From: Deltaproteobacteria bacterium
Lineage (GTDB): Bacteria > Myxococcota_A > UBA796 > UBA9615
Direction of reading: 5' to 3'
DNA: 9,797 nt
NCBI GenBank assembly: GCA_029261955.1
Contig: JAJDAI010000204.1
Span: forward strand, 1 to 9,797
The position numbers were made by a program, and so were the translations under genes. This document shows positions 1 through 6,880 of this stretch, piece by piece. How positions within the stretch are numbered: the stretch's first letter is position 1; each line of letters begins with the position of its first letter. Below the pieces are notes generated by a model. It was not told the origin of the DNA. It searched no databases and saw only the letters and a list, made by a program, of their open reading frames with translations.

Positions 1-1670
1 CGAAGGCCTGGAGCACGTCGTCGAAGCCCCCGACGTCCTCGAGCGCCAGCCCCGCGCCATCCACCGGGTCCGCCCCCGAGTTCCACAGCTCGACGAACTC
101 GCCCTCGCCTTCGTCCAGGGCGTTGGCCAGGACCTCGGTGATGACCAGCGCGCCCGGGTCGCCCGCCTCGGGGAAGCAGGCCGCCGCGCCGGGGGAGCTG
201 CCGCCGACACACTGGCTCGGCTGCCAGTTGCCGGGCACGTCGCCCGCGTCCTCGTCGCTCAGCTCCAGCGACGCCCCGTCGCCGGGGTCCGAGGGGAAGG
301 AGAAGGTCGCCACGATCGTGATCCCGTCCGCTTCCAGCAGGGTCACGGGGTCCGAGGTCGTCATGCCGTTGCCGAGCGTGGTGTCGCCCGTGGTCAGCAG
401 CGGCACCGACGGGTCCAGGGCGTACTGCCCGGCGTACTGGGAGTCGACGATCACCGCCCGGGCGCCGGCGCCCAGGAGCGTGGGCCCGCCGTCGAAGGCG
501 GCGAGGGTGTCGCTCTGGTCCCCGTCGGTCAGCACCAGCCCCGCGAGGTCGACGGCGGACGAGCCCGTGTTGAGCACTTCGACGAACTCGCCGGTGCCCT
601 CGTCGAGGGGGTTCGTCATGACCTCGGTCAGCAGGAGCGACAGGCCGGACTCCGTGAACTCGTCCAGGCCGAGGTCCGGCGCGGCGCCCGAGGGCCGGGG
701 CTCGCCGTCGGCGTCGCTCGGGACCGAGTGATCCGGGTCGCCCGCGTCGATGGAGGGGGAGCCGGGGGCGAGGTGGTAGTCGCCCTCCGCCGCGTCGGCG
801 AAGCCGGGGTCGAAGGAGAGGTCGCCAGGACCCGCGGAGGCGTCCCCGGCGTAGTCGACAGAGTTGCCCCACACCAGGTTGTTGAACCAGGTGCCCACGC
901 AGGACAGGCACTCGATGCCGTGGGTGTTGCCGGTGATGATGTTGTTGACGACGTCCACGGTCGCGTCCTCGTCGAGGTCGATCCCGCCCTGGTTGGCGGA
1001 CGGCGACGCCGCGAAGCCGTTGCCGATGACGGTGTTGTGCACGATGAGCGAGCCGTAGGCGTAGGTCGCGAAGTCCCCCCGTAGCCGTTGGAGATGATCA
1101 GGCTGTTGGAGACCGTGATCTGCTCGGCCACCTGGATCTCGATGCCGAAGAAGCTGTTGCCGTGCAGGTAGAGGTCGTCGAGCACCACGTCCGCGGACTG
1201 GTCTTCGGGCAGCACGCCGGCCGAGCAGCCGCTGACCTCGACGTCCTGCACCAGCAGGTTCGTGGCGGCTTCCAGGGAGATGCCCACCGACGACACGCAC
1301 TCCACGCTCAGCGACGAGATCGTCAGGTCGCCCTGGCCGGTGAGCCGGATGCGCCCCTCGACCACCGTCTGGCCCTGGCCTGCGCCGTGCAGCGAGACCC
1401 CGGGGGCCGCGACGACGAACTCGGCGAAGGTGCCGCTGGGGATCTCGACCGTGTCGCCTTCGGTGGCGGCGTCGATGGCGGCCTGGATGGTGCTGAAGCC
1501 GTTGACCATCGCCATGCCGACGGGGTCGTCCCAGGCGCCGTCCGCCGGGGGCTGCACGTACAACGTCCGGCCCTCCTGGGGGGACAGGCGGCGAGCGAGC
1601 AGAGGACGAGCGCGGCGATCGGCCAGGCGGAGAAGCGGAGGCCCCCTCGTGCGGGATTCGGGTCAGTCAT
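1..1670 (-). CDS. Lipoprotein with parallel beta-helix and lamin-tail domains; two frameshifts; 3' end outside window
   Basis: Probable cell-surface lipoprotein; I assign no enzymatic role. ATG at 1670 with GGAAGG 10 bases upstream opens a signal peptide ending in lipobox LAAC (Cys29). The next part, recoverable only after a one-base shift in the G6 run (plus strand) at 1578-1583, has a segment starting FSTIQAAIDAATEGDTVEIP, typical of right-handed parallel beta-helix (pectin-lyase fold, DUF1565-like) proteins. A second one-base loss at 1075-1080 (C6 on plus) shifts frame again. Reading on in the corrected frame gives coherent beta-helix sequence, then LTD domains starting near 640 (LLLTEVMTNP) and near 160 (LVITEVLANA), open to base 1. 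Without correction the protein degenerates into Ser/Thr/Arg/Pro-rich sequence. The gene follows the 1732-2730 lipoprotein by 61 bases and probably shares its transcript. Fold assignment is fairly sure; whether the gene is intact in the organism is not. Confidence 0.8.
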
Positions 1671-1731
1671 CGGAGCCGTACCTTCCGTCGGGGCCGTCGA
1701 AGGCCGAGCCGTCGCTGAGCGTGCCGGGGCT

Positions 1732-2730
1732 CTAGGCGCTCGCCGCGGCCTCGGAGTGGAGGAGCCAGGCGGAGCCCCAGACCTCGGGGTCGAGCACAGC
1801 CGACTCGTCCGAGGGAGCCGGCACCGAGCCGTCGGACTCGTCGCCGTAGGCCAGGGTGTGGATGTCGGTCACCCCGTCCGCGGCCACCAGCGTGATGGCG
1901 TCGCCGGCGTTGCGCAGCGACAGGCCGTTGGGCAGGCCGGGGTCGCCGTTGACCACCACGACGAACTGGGCCCGGGCTTGCACCAGCGTGCTCACGTCCC
2001 CGCCCCCGAACACGACGATGGCCTCCCCGGCGGCGAGCACCGTGCCGTCCGCGAAGGTGTGGCGCGGCGCGAAGGGGTGGTCGAGCTCCAGGATGGTCAC
2101 GCCGGCCAGGTCGAGCGCCGCGTCCGCGGTGTTCGCGATCTCGAGGAACTCGTCCTCCACCGGGTCGGTGCTCCCGTCGCCGTTGGGGTCACCGTCTACG
2201 GCCCCGTCAGCCAGGAACTCGTTGATGACGAGGTCGCCGGCGGTGGCGACTGCGAGGGACACCGCGACCTCGGTCCCGAGCGTCGAGCCGGTCTTCCAGC
2301 TGGCCGTCACGATCGCGGTCCCCTCCCCCAGCGGCTGGCCGACCGTCGGCTGGTAGAAGCGAAGCACGGCTTCGTCCGACGACTCGATCACGGCCTCGTC
2401 GGTCACCTCCACCGTGCTGCCCTCGTCGTAGTGAGCAGTGACGGTCACCTCGAGCACGTCGCGGGTGGACAGCTCGGTGGCGGAGACCTCGAGGCTCAGC
2501 TCCTCGAACTGGACCGCGGAGTCGTCGTCGTCCACCGCGTCGTCGTCGTCGCCCGAGTCGTCGTCGTCCACCGTGTCGTCGTCATCGGCGAACTCGTCGT
2601 CATCCACCGTGTCGTCGTCATCGGCCACGTCGTCGTCGTCGGAGCCGGGAGGCCCGTCGTCGTCGGCCTGCGGGCAGCCCGAGGCGAGCAGCACCAGCAG
2701 CAGGATCATCAGGTGGGGGGCTCGTCGCAT
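1732..2730 (-). CDS. LTD-domain lipoprotein with Asp-rich linker and Ig-like domain
   Basis: Predicted surface lipoprotein of 332 residues. Visible parts: a signal peptide with Arg-Arg and a long Leu-rich core ending in lipobox LASGC (Cys19); an Asp-rich linker at residues 23-70 made of DDDD blocks separated by two residues; a BIG2-like bacterial Ig domain at about 75-162 (strand pattern ending in GTAIVTASW, then VAVSLAVA); and a lamin-tail domain from about 165 (LVINEFLADG, with an Asp/Asn-rich acidic insert before DEFLEIAN, common in secreted bacterial LTDs). The ATG has AGGA 8 bases upstream (2739-2742). LTD modules in such proteins are usually extracellular and often accompany nucleases or adhesins, but no catalytic domain is present here. 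A structural, adhesive or metal-binding role is inference. It sits 89 bases after the PLP decarboxylase and 61 bases before the next LTD lipoprotein, with no clear terminator on either side. Confidence 0.9.
   Translation of the reverse strand: MRRAPHLMILLLVLLASGCPQADDDGPPGSDDDDVADDDDTVDDDEFADDDDTVDDDDSGDDDDAVDDDDSAVQFEELSLEVSATELSTRDVLEVTVTAHYDEGSTVEVTDEAVIESSDEAVLRFYQPTVGQPLGEGTAIVTASWKTGSTLGTEVAVSLAVATAGDLVINEFLADGAVDGDPNGDGSTDPVEDEFLEIANTADAALDLAGVTILELDHPFAPRHTFADGTVLAAGEAIVVFGGGDVSTLVQARAQFVVVVNGDPGLPNGLSLRNAGDAITLVAADGVTDIHTLAYGDESDGSVPAPSDESAVLDPEVWGSAWLLHSEAAASA
2521..2640 (-). repeat. 18-bp tandem repeat encoding the DDDDxx linker
   Basis: On the plus strand this stretch is made of GTC/CGT-type trinucleotide runs. 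On the coding strand it is GAC/GAT triplets giving seven hexapeptide units of four (once three) Asp plus two variable residues (VA, TV, EFA, TV, SG, AV). It lies directly after the lipid-anchored Cys, so it would form a highly charged, flexible, possibly calcium-binding tether between membrane and Ig-like domain. Units differ by synonymous GAC/GAT changes and by spacer residues, so this is a degenerate coding repeat, though copy number could vary by slippage. Confidence 0.85.
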
Positions 2731-2819
2731 GGGCCGAATCCTGCTGCGGCGCGCACAGGAGCGCCAGCGGCTCGTTCGGTGGCTTCGAGCTGGGCAGGCC
2801 GAGGGGGAGGAGGGTCACC

Positions 2820-4205
2820 CTATGCGGCTGGAGCCACAACCAGGTTCTCGCCGTGGGGCAGCGCGGCCGCGACCTCGAGGATCAGGTCCAGCATCTCGTC
2901 GACGTCGGCGATCGTCAGGTCGCCGTTCACGAACGGCACCCGAATGATGGTTCGCCCATCCACCGACGCATGACCGACCAGCAGTTGGTTCCGACTTCGC
3001 AGCTCATCGCAAATCTGCCGGCTGGACTTCCCGGTCACCTCGAAGCACACGTTCAAGTAGGCAGGCCGGACGACCAGACGCAGCCGAACGCTCTCCTCAG
3101 CCCGATCGGCGCAGTGCCCGGCGAGCCCCATGAGCCGGTCGATGCGGTCGCGATACCCCGCGTCCCCGTGGTGCTTCCAGGCCGCCCACACCTTGAGGGC
3201 ATCGTTGCGACGCCCACACTGGAGCGACCGCTTGCCTGGGTTGTACCGGTCGGCATCGCCCTGAAACAGGTAGCCCGCCGCCTCATCCAGAGACCGTTGC
3301 AGGAGGTCCGGTCGCCGGGTGATGAAGGCCGCCGCCGAGAGGGGCACGCCCATCACCTTGTGTGGATTCCAGGCCACCGAGTCCGCGTGGCGGATGCCAT
3401 CCAGGAGATCCGAGTGCTCGGGGCTCATCAAGGCCGAGCCGCCGAAGCTCGCATCGACGTGCAGCCAGATGGCCTGCTCACGAGCGAGCTTCGCGATCTC
3501 TGCGATGGGGTCGAACGCTCCGAGCACGGTCGTGCCGGCCGTCGCGACGATGACGCCGGGCACGCAGCCCTCCGCGCGGTCCTCCGCGATCATCGCCGCC
3601 AACCTATCGAGCCGCATCTCGCCCGCATCGTTCGTCGGGACCCGCCGAGCATTCGACCGTCCAATCCCGAGAACCCCCGCCGCCTTGGACACGGAGTAGT
3701 GGGCGTCGGCCGACACGTAGCACCTGAACCGGACGCCGCCCATTCCCTCATCGTGCACCTGCGGGCACGCCTCGTTTCGCGCCAGGAGCATGCCCATCAG
3801 GTTGGAGATCGAGCCCCCGGGGGTGAACGTGCCTTGGGCGCCGGGCACCGGGAACCCGATCTTCTCGGCCATGCGCTCGAGAACGACCTCTTCCACCACG
3901 GTCATCGGGCCTGCGGCCTTGAAGGTGTAGAGGGACGAATTGAGGACCGGAACAAGCATGTCGGCCGCGGTGGCCACGGGATCCCTGCCGCCGAAGAGCT
4001 GGTTGTAGAAGCGCTTGCTCGTGGTTCGCGGGGTCGCTGCTACGAGATCCGCCAGAACGTCCATCACCCGCTCGACCGACTGCCCCTGCTGGTCGAGGGC
4101 CAGGTCCAGGTGCTCTGTCAGCTCCGCGGGGCTGCGATACGGATTGACGGGCTGGTCAGCGTCGTCCCGCATGTGTTGTCGAACAATGGAAGACAGCCGC
4201 TCCAT
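2820..4205 (-). CDS. Group II PLP-dependent amino-acid decarboxylase (GAD/CSAD-like)
   Basis: Cytosolic fold-type I PLP enzyme that decarboxylates an amino acid; the best family match is glutamate / cysteine-sulfinate / aspartate 1-decarboxylase. In a 461-residue protein I see the phosphate-binding GGSISN (130-135), the His stacking on PLP in SADAHYS (His169), TAGTT, the Asp pairing with the pyridine nitrogen in HVDASFGG (Asp251), the Schiff-base Lys in NPHK (Lys283), the flexible-loop region GYLFQ...LQCGR (311-331) and an IRVPFVN segment (Arg422) that lines up with the GAD arginine binding the substrate carboxylate. The loop between YLFQ and QCGR is shorter than in animal GAD, so substrate cannot be fixed by eye; glutamate, aspartate and cysteine sulfinate are all possible. 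The frame stays open to a TTG at 4250 (15 more residues). I prefer the ATG at 4205; neither start has a clear Shine-Dalgarno. No cofactor or transporter gene adjoins to narrow the substrate. Confidence 0.93.
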   Translation of the reverse strand: MERLSSIVRQHMRDDADQPVNPYRSPAELTEHLDLALDQQGQSVERVMDVLADLVAATPRTTSKRFYNQLFGGRDPVATAADMLVPVLNSSLYTFKAAGPMTVVEEVVLERMAEKIGFPVPGAQGTFTPGGSISNLMGMLLARNEACPQVHDEGMGGVRFRCYVSADAHYSVSKAAGVLGIGRSNARRVPTNDAGEMRLDRLAAMIAEDRAEGCVPGVIVATAGTTVLGAFDPIAEIAKLAREQAIWLHVDASFGGSALMSPEHSDLLDGIRHADSVAWNPHKVMGVPLSAAAFITRRPDLLQRSLDEAAGYLFQGDADRYNPGKRSLQCGRRNDALKVWAAWKHHGDAGYRDRIDRLMGLAGHCADRAEESVRLRLVVRPAYLNVCFEVTGKSSRQICDELRSRNQLLVGHASVDGRTIIRVPFVNGDLTIADVDEMLDLILEVAAALPHGENLVVAPAA

Positions 4206-4942
4206 CGGGCCGTGCCCGGAAGGCGAACTCGCACTCTCGTCGTCTCGCAAACTGAAACCATGTACGCGTTCGTCCGCGCCCCGTCCGACGAGTACTTCGT
4301 CTTCCCCCTGTACTTAGACGGGGGTCGAAGGGTCCACAAGGATTCTTGGGGAGATTCGGGGCGCCGACGACCGAGCTTGCGTTGGCTTCACCCCCTCGTC
4401 TTCGTTCGTGGGCCTCACCAGCGCCTTCCCAGCAGAGTCACACCCCCGCCGCTGTCCGGCACCGACTTGGGAGCAAGCGCGGACTCGAAGGCAGAAGAGC
4501 GCACGGACTCAACCCGCGGCCCTGTCGCGATGAGGACGGGGCGCCCCCGCGTGTCTTCACGGCCGGCGTCTTCGCTGCATCCGCGGGTCCGTCCAGGGGC
4601 CGCTCGTGCTGGGGGATCGGCGGTGCGTCGTCCAACACTGGACGGACTGCATGGGCTCCGTCCCGCGGCGCTTGTCGTGGACCTGTTGGATGCAATGCCA
4701 CAATGAACCGACCGCCGCCCACCCGGGGCGGGTCCGCTCACGGATCACGCTCCACCCTGGTGGGACCTCAGAGCGCGGGAGCGGGAGTCAGGGCAGCGTG
4801 GGGACCCCGGCCATCTCGGCTGCGTCCAGCGGCTCCAGCCACAGCCGAACCGGGTCGATGTCTCCCTCGAAGTGCTCCGACCAGCCCAGCGTGTGATGGG
4901 GGGGGGGCCCCGGGAATCGGGCGAGGACCGAGCCCTGAGCGG
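4206..4942. other. Long intergenic region, no convincing gene
   Basis: About 740 bases between the desaturase stop and the PLP decarboxylase start. Open frames on both strands here give Arg/Pro/Ser-rich proteins lacking family motifs. Visible items: a 16-base hairpin (4629-4644, 6-bp stem, 4-base loop) with no T tract, a run of ten G at 4898-4907, and a short coding-like minus-strand frame ending at 4788. I could not find a convincing promoter for the downstream decarboxylase; the closest spacing-correct pair (TTGTGG, 17 bases, TAAGTA) matches consensus poorly. Confidence 0.55.
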
Positions 4943-5908
4943 TCAGCGCAGCATCTGGCGCCGCACCGCGTCCGCAGCCTCGTCCGCGATCTCCTGGCCG
5001 TGCTCCAAGAGGTCGAGCGCGGCCTCGGTCGCCGCCGCCATGGCTGCCTGGGGCACGGGCTTCAGGCTCGCGAGCAGCTGCTCGGCGGCCTGTCCGGCGG
5101 GGTCCACGAGCTCGGAGAGCTGCCGGCGAGCCGCCGTCTTGCGGGCCCAGGCCTCGGGAGTCGGGATGAGCTTGTCGTAGCGAATGGTGGCCAGGCCGAC
5201 CGCGTCGAGGCCCCGGACGATGCCCCAGCCCGGGTCGATCTCCCACCACCGAAAGCTGAACTTCGCCGACGCGGGGAACGCGTGGTGGTTGTTCTGGAAG
5301 CCCTCTCCCGCGATGAGCAGGCCGAGCAGCCAGGGGTTGCGGGAGTCGTCGTCGAGATCGAAGTTGCGGGGCCCCACCGCGTGACCGAAGGAGTTGATCA
5401 GCCAGCCCTGGATCGGGTGGCTCATCATGCCCAGCCAGAACGCCGCGCCGAGCAGCCAGAACCCCGTGATGGACGCGAACGCCACCGCCACGGCGGCGTG
5501 CACCACGTAGGGCAGCAGCGCCGTCATGCGGTTGTACATCCAGTCGGGCGCGTCGAAGTCCAGGTCGCGGACCCGCCGGGTGATGGCCGGGTCCCCCTTG
5601 GCCAGGGCTCGCTGAATGGAGGTGTAGGACCGCAGCTGCTTCAGCAGCACGCCGAGGATGCCGACGGTGGTGGGGCTGTGCGGGTCCTGGTCGGTGTCCG
5701 AGTGGATGTGGTGGAGCCGGTGCATCGCGACCCAGGCCTTGGGGTCCATGCCGGTGATCCAGGGGCCGGCGGCGACCACGAAGCGACGGGTGCGGGGCCC
5801 CAACTCGATGGCTTTGTGGGCCAGTGCCCGGTGGTAGAAGACCGAGATCCAGGTGATGTTCAGGAGGTAGGCGGCGGCGAAGACCGCGGCGCAGACGAGC
5901 AGGTACAT
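4943..5908 (-). CDS. Membrane fatty-acid (acyl-CoA delta-9-type) desaturase
   Basis: Integral membrane di-iron desaturase that would introduce a cis double bond into acyl chains (stearoyl-CoA desaturase/DesC-like superfamily), using O2 and an electron donor. In the 321-residue product, His box 1 is HRALAH (26-31), box 2 is HRLHH (63-67) and box 3 is QNNHH (205-209) after GEGF; an extra conserved NSFGH lies at 172-176. Hydrophobic membrane segments cover about residues 2-24, 44-54, 130-160 and 192-201. The ATG at 5908 has an ideal AGGAG 7 bases upstream (5916-5920), so the longer frame back to 6061 is not the start. After the catalytic core there is a hydrophilic, Ala/Glu-rich helical tail of about 60 residues. 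Box 3 starts with Gln instead of the usual His, a known variant among bacterial desaturases. The gene is transcribed alone from a promoter flanked by two palindromes. Exact regioselectivity is inferred. Confidence 0.95.
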   Translation of the reverse strand: MYLLVCAAVFAAAYLLNITWISVFYHRALAHKAIELGPRTRRFVVAAGPWITGMDPKAWVAMHRLHHIHSDTDQDPHSPTTVGILGVLLKQLRSYTSIQRALAKGDPAITRRVRDLDFDAPDWMYNRMTALLPYVVHAAVAVAFASITGFWLLGAAFWLGMMSHPIQGWLINSFGHAVGPRNFDLDDDSRNPWLLGLLIAGEGFQNNHHAFPASAKFSFRWWEIDPGWGIVRGLDAVGLATIRYDKLIPTPEAWARKTAARRQLSELVDPAGQAAEQLLASLKPVPQAAMAAATEAALDLLEHGQEIADEAADAVRRQMLR

Positions 5909-6016
5909 GGGTGCACTCCTGGGGCCTGCGCCCACAGCGCACGGCCCCGAATGAGGGAACGAATCGAAGAAAGCTGAGGGGGGCGATGGCGCCCGCCCGA
6001 TGCCGACGGATCTTGA

Positions 6017-6030
6017 TGACCCGTTGGTCA
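6017..6030. promoter_or_regulatory. Palindromic operator A, over the predicted transcription start
   Basis: Perfect dyad TGACC-CGTT-GGTCA. It lies immediately downstream of the -10 element and covers the predicted +1 of the desaturase, a classic repressor position. Read on the minus strand with flanks it is GCTGACCAACGGGTCAT, which matches site B (plus strand) at 15 of 17 bases. The size fits a TetR- or GntR-type dimer site; the regulator is not in this window. Confidence 0.6.
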
Positions 6031-6032
6031 GC

Positions 6033-6061
6033 AAACTAGGCAGCTCCTCACGAGCCGTCAA
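6033..6061 (-). promoter_or_regulatory. Sigma-70-type promoter of the desaturase gene
   Basis: On the minus strand, TTGACG (6056-6061) and TAGTTT (6033-6038) are separated by exactly 17 bases. The -35 matches five of six consensus positions; the -10 keeps the key TA...T. Predicted start of transcription is near 6026, giving a leader of about 118 bases before the ATG at 5908. The pair of palindromes around it strengthens the call. Confidence 0.6.
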
Positions 6062-6069
6062 GAAGTTGC

Positions 6070-6083
6070 TGACCGGCGGGTCA
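6070..6083. promoter_or_regulatory. Palindromic operator B, upstream of the -35
   Basis: Perfect dyad TGACC-GGCG-GGTCA, in 17-base context GCTGACCGGCGGGTCAT. It ends eight bases upstream of the desaturase -35 box. Its centre is 53 bp from that of site A, close to five helical turns, so both sites face the same side of the DNA. It lies in inverted orientation to site A. Confidence 0.6.
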
Positions 6084-6310
6084 TTTTATGTTTCCCCGGT
6101 GAGGCAGCGCCGCGTCTCCCACCCCTGTGGTGGGTGGTCAGCGCGGGGATGCCGCAGCACAGGGTGCAGGCCGGCCCATTCCACGGCCGCGAAGACCGCC
6201 CTCGTCGCGCTCCCTGAAGCCGTCGGATCGTCGGCTCGATCGCGTGGAGCGATGCAGCTCGAGCTCCTCGCCTTCCGTCACCAGGCGGCCGCAGACCGAT
6301 GACAGGCCGT

Positions 6311-6727
6311 TCAGGGCGCGGTCACCTCGACGGTGTAGGTCATCGTGGTCTGGCCGTCCGCTGCGGTGACGCCCACCGTGACGGTCGCGGGGGCGTTCAG
6401 GTTCAGGCTCGACGAACCGGCGAACGAGTGGTCGTCCGGATAGTCCGCCGTCGCGCCGTTGACCACGACGATGAAGACCGGCTGGGAGGTGGTGCCGGTC
6501 ACTTCGAGCACGGCGCCCTGGACCGAGGCTTCGGCCACGTAGTCGGCGACGTCCCCATCGAAGACGGGGTCGAGGACGAGGTCCAGGTCCGCCGCGGCGT
6601 CGTGGATCACGAGGGTGGCCAGGGTGGCGTCGCCCTCGTCCAGGCCGCCGGAGTCGTCGTCGTCACCGACGGGACAGCCGACCAGCAGCAGGGCGAGGAG
6701 GGGGAACGAGAGCAGGCATCGAGTCAT
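6311..6727 (-). CDS. Small lipoprotein with cadherin-like beta-sandwich domain
   Basis: A 138-residue predicted lipoprotein. The ATG at 6727 is chosen because GGAG lies 6 bases upstream (6734-6737) and a complete signal peptide follows at once: a Leu-rich core ending in lipobox LLVGC (Cys18). A short acidic linker (GDDDDSGG) is followed by a single domain at about 35-138 whose features match the bacterial cadherin-like beta-sandwich family (PF12733 type): an opening LATLVI, a PVFDGDVADYVAEA segment resembling the family's 'F-x-p-x-x-x-x-Y' core, a VVVNG strand, and the closing TVGVTAADGQTTMTYTVEV. Such domains are usually repeated in surface proteins; here there is just one. The frame continues upstream to 6853 but that part lies across the direct repeat and looks non-coding. 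It follows the decarboxylase operon by about 150 bases and may be transcribed separately. Function unknown beyond a likely surface location. Confidence 0.85.
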   Translation of the reverse strand: MTRCLLSFPLLALLLVGCPVGDDDDSGGLDEGDATLATLVIHDAAADLDLVLDPVFDGDVADYVAEASVQGAVLEVTGTTSQPVFIVVVNGATADYPDDHSFAGSSSLNLNAPATVTVGVTAADGQTTMTYTVEVTAP

Positions 6728-6753
6728 GCGGATCTCCGGCAGACGCGAACCGT

Positions 6754-6780
6754 AGCCACCCGGTCCCCGGCCGGGTAGCC
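6754..6780 (-). other. GC-rich hairpin in 5' region of the lipoprotein gene
   Basis: On the minus strand GGCTACCCGG and CCGGGTGGCT can pair as a 10-bp stem (two G-U pairs) around a 7-base loop. It lies between the decarboxylase stop and the lipoprotein ATG, 16 bases before the latter's ribosome site. No U tract follows, so it is not a standard intrinsic terminator; it may affect the end of the upstream transcript or translation of the lipoprotein. Confidence 0.35.
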
Positions 6781-6809
6781 GGATTCCCCGGCGTCGGGGG
6801 CGGTCCAGT

Positions 6810-6854
6810 GCCAGGACATGGGCAACACCCGAGCGCCAGGACATGGGCAACACC
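6810..6854. repeat. Two-copy 20-bp direct repeat, possible insertion-sequence end remnant
   Basis: CCAGGACATGGGCAACACC, preceded by G, occurs identically at 6810-6829 and 6835-6854 with a 5-base spacer (25-bp period). On the other strand it reads GGTGTTGCCCATGTCC. From memory, short tandem motifs of the TGTTRCCCATGTCC kind occur at the ends of some IS481/IS21-like elements; that link is unverified. No transposase, second end or target duplication is visible in the window. Confidence 0.5.
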
Positions 6855-6880
6855 TCGTCCCCGCGGGGGATGCGCGCCTC

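Larger units (their letters stand above)
5909..6310. other. Desaturase 5' region and spacer
   Basis: About 400 bases without a gene between the cadherin-like lipoprotein stop and the desaturase ATG. The part next to the desaturase is a leader of about 118 bases with a small GC hairpin (5981-5994, GGGCG/CGCCC) and the desaturase ribosome site. The middle holds the promoter and twin palindromes listed separately. The distal part (6084-6310) has only a 6-bp hairpin at 6118-6134 with no T tract; I see no coding there. Confidence 0.6.

Noticed and set aside
2521..2640. Trinucleotide repeat considered as a CRISPR-like or non-coding microsatellite
   Set aside because: In frame it encodes a regular DDDDxx linker after a lipobox; there are no spacers of CRISPR type.
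1162..2973. Very long plus-strand open frame (603 codons) across the LTD lipoproteins
   Set aside because: It is antisense to two well-supported genes; the protein is Val/His/Arg/Gly-rich, with a repeated VVVVHRVVV stretch that is simply the complement of the Asp repeat, and it spans their intergenic gap.
4629..4644. CGTCCA-ACAC-TGGACG hairpin as the desaturase terminator
   Set aside because: Perfect but short stem, about 300 bases after the stop and with no T tract.
2853..4706. Plus-strand open frame of 617 codons opposite the PLP decarboxylase
   Set aside because: Mirror frame of a strong gene with clear catalytic motifs on the minus strand; no family resemblance of its own.
4260..4706. 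Plus-strand ATG frame starting MYAFVRAPSDEYFVFPLYLD, possible divergent 148-residue gene
   Set aside because: The first 20 or so codons look coding-like, but the rest is Arg/Pro/Ser-rich, there is no ribosome site, and it lies in a spacer without other signals.
4250..4942. tRNA or small structured RNA in the large spacer
   Set aside because: No GTTCRANYC-type T-loop with matching acceptor stem could be found by eye; a covariance-model scan would settle it.
4346..5977. Plus-strand open frame of 543 codons opposite the desaturase
   Set aside because: Antisense shadow of the desaturase; low-complexity Arg/Gly/Val/His composition.
6118..6134. CCCACC/GGTGGG hairpin downstream of the cadherin-like lipoprotein, as a terminator
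   Set aside because: Stem of only 6 bp, no T tract on either strand, and more than 175 bases from the stop codon.
6728..6853. N-terminal extension of the cadherin-like lipoprotein up to 6853
   Set aside because: It would place an Arg/Gly-rich segment before the signal peptide and run over the direct repeat; the inner ATG at 6727 has a proper ribosome site.
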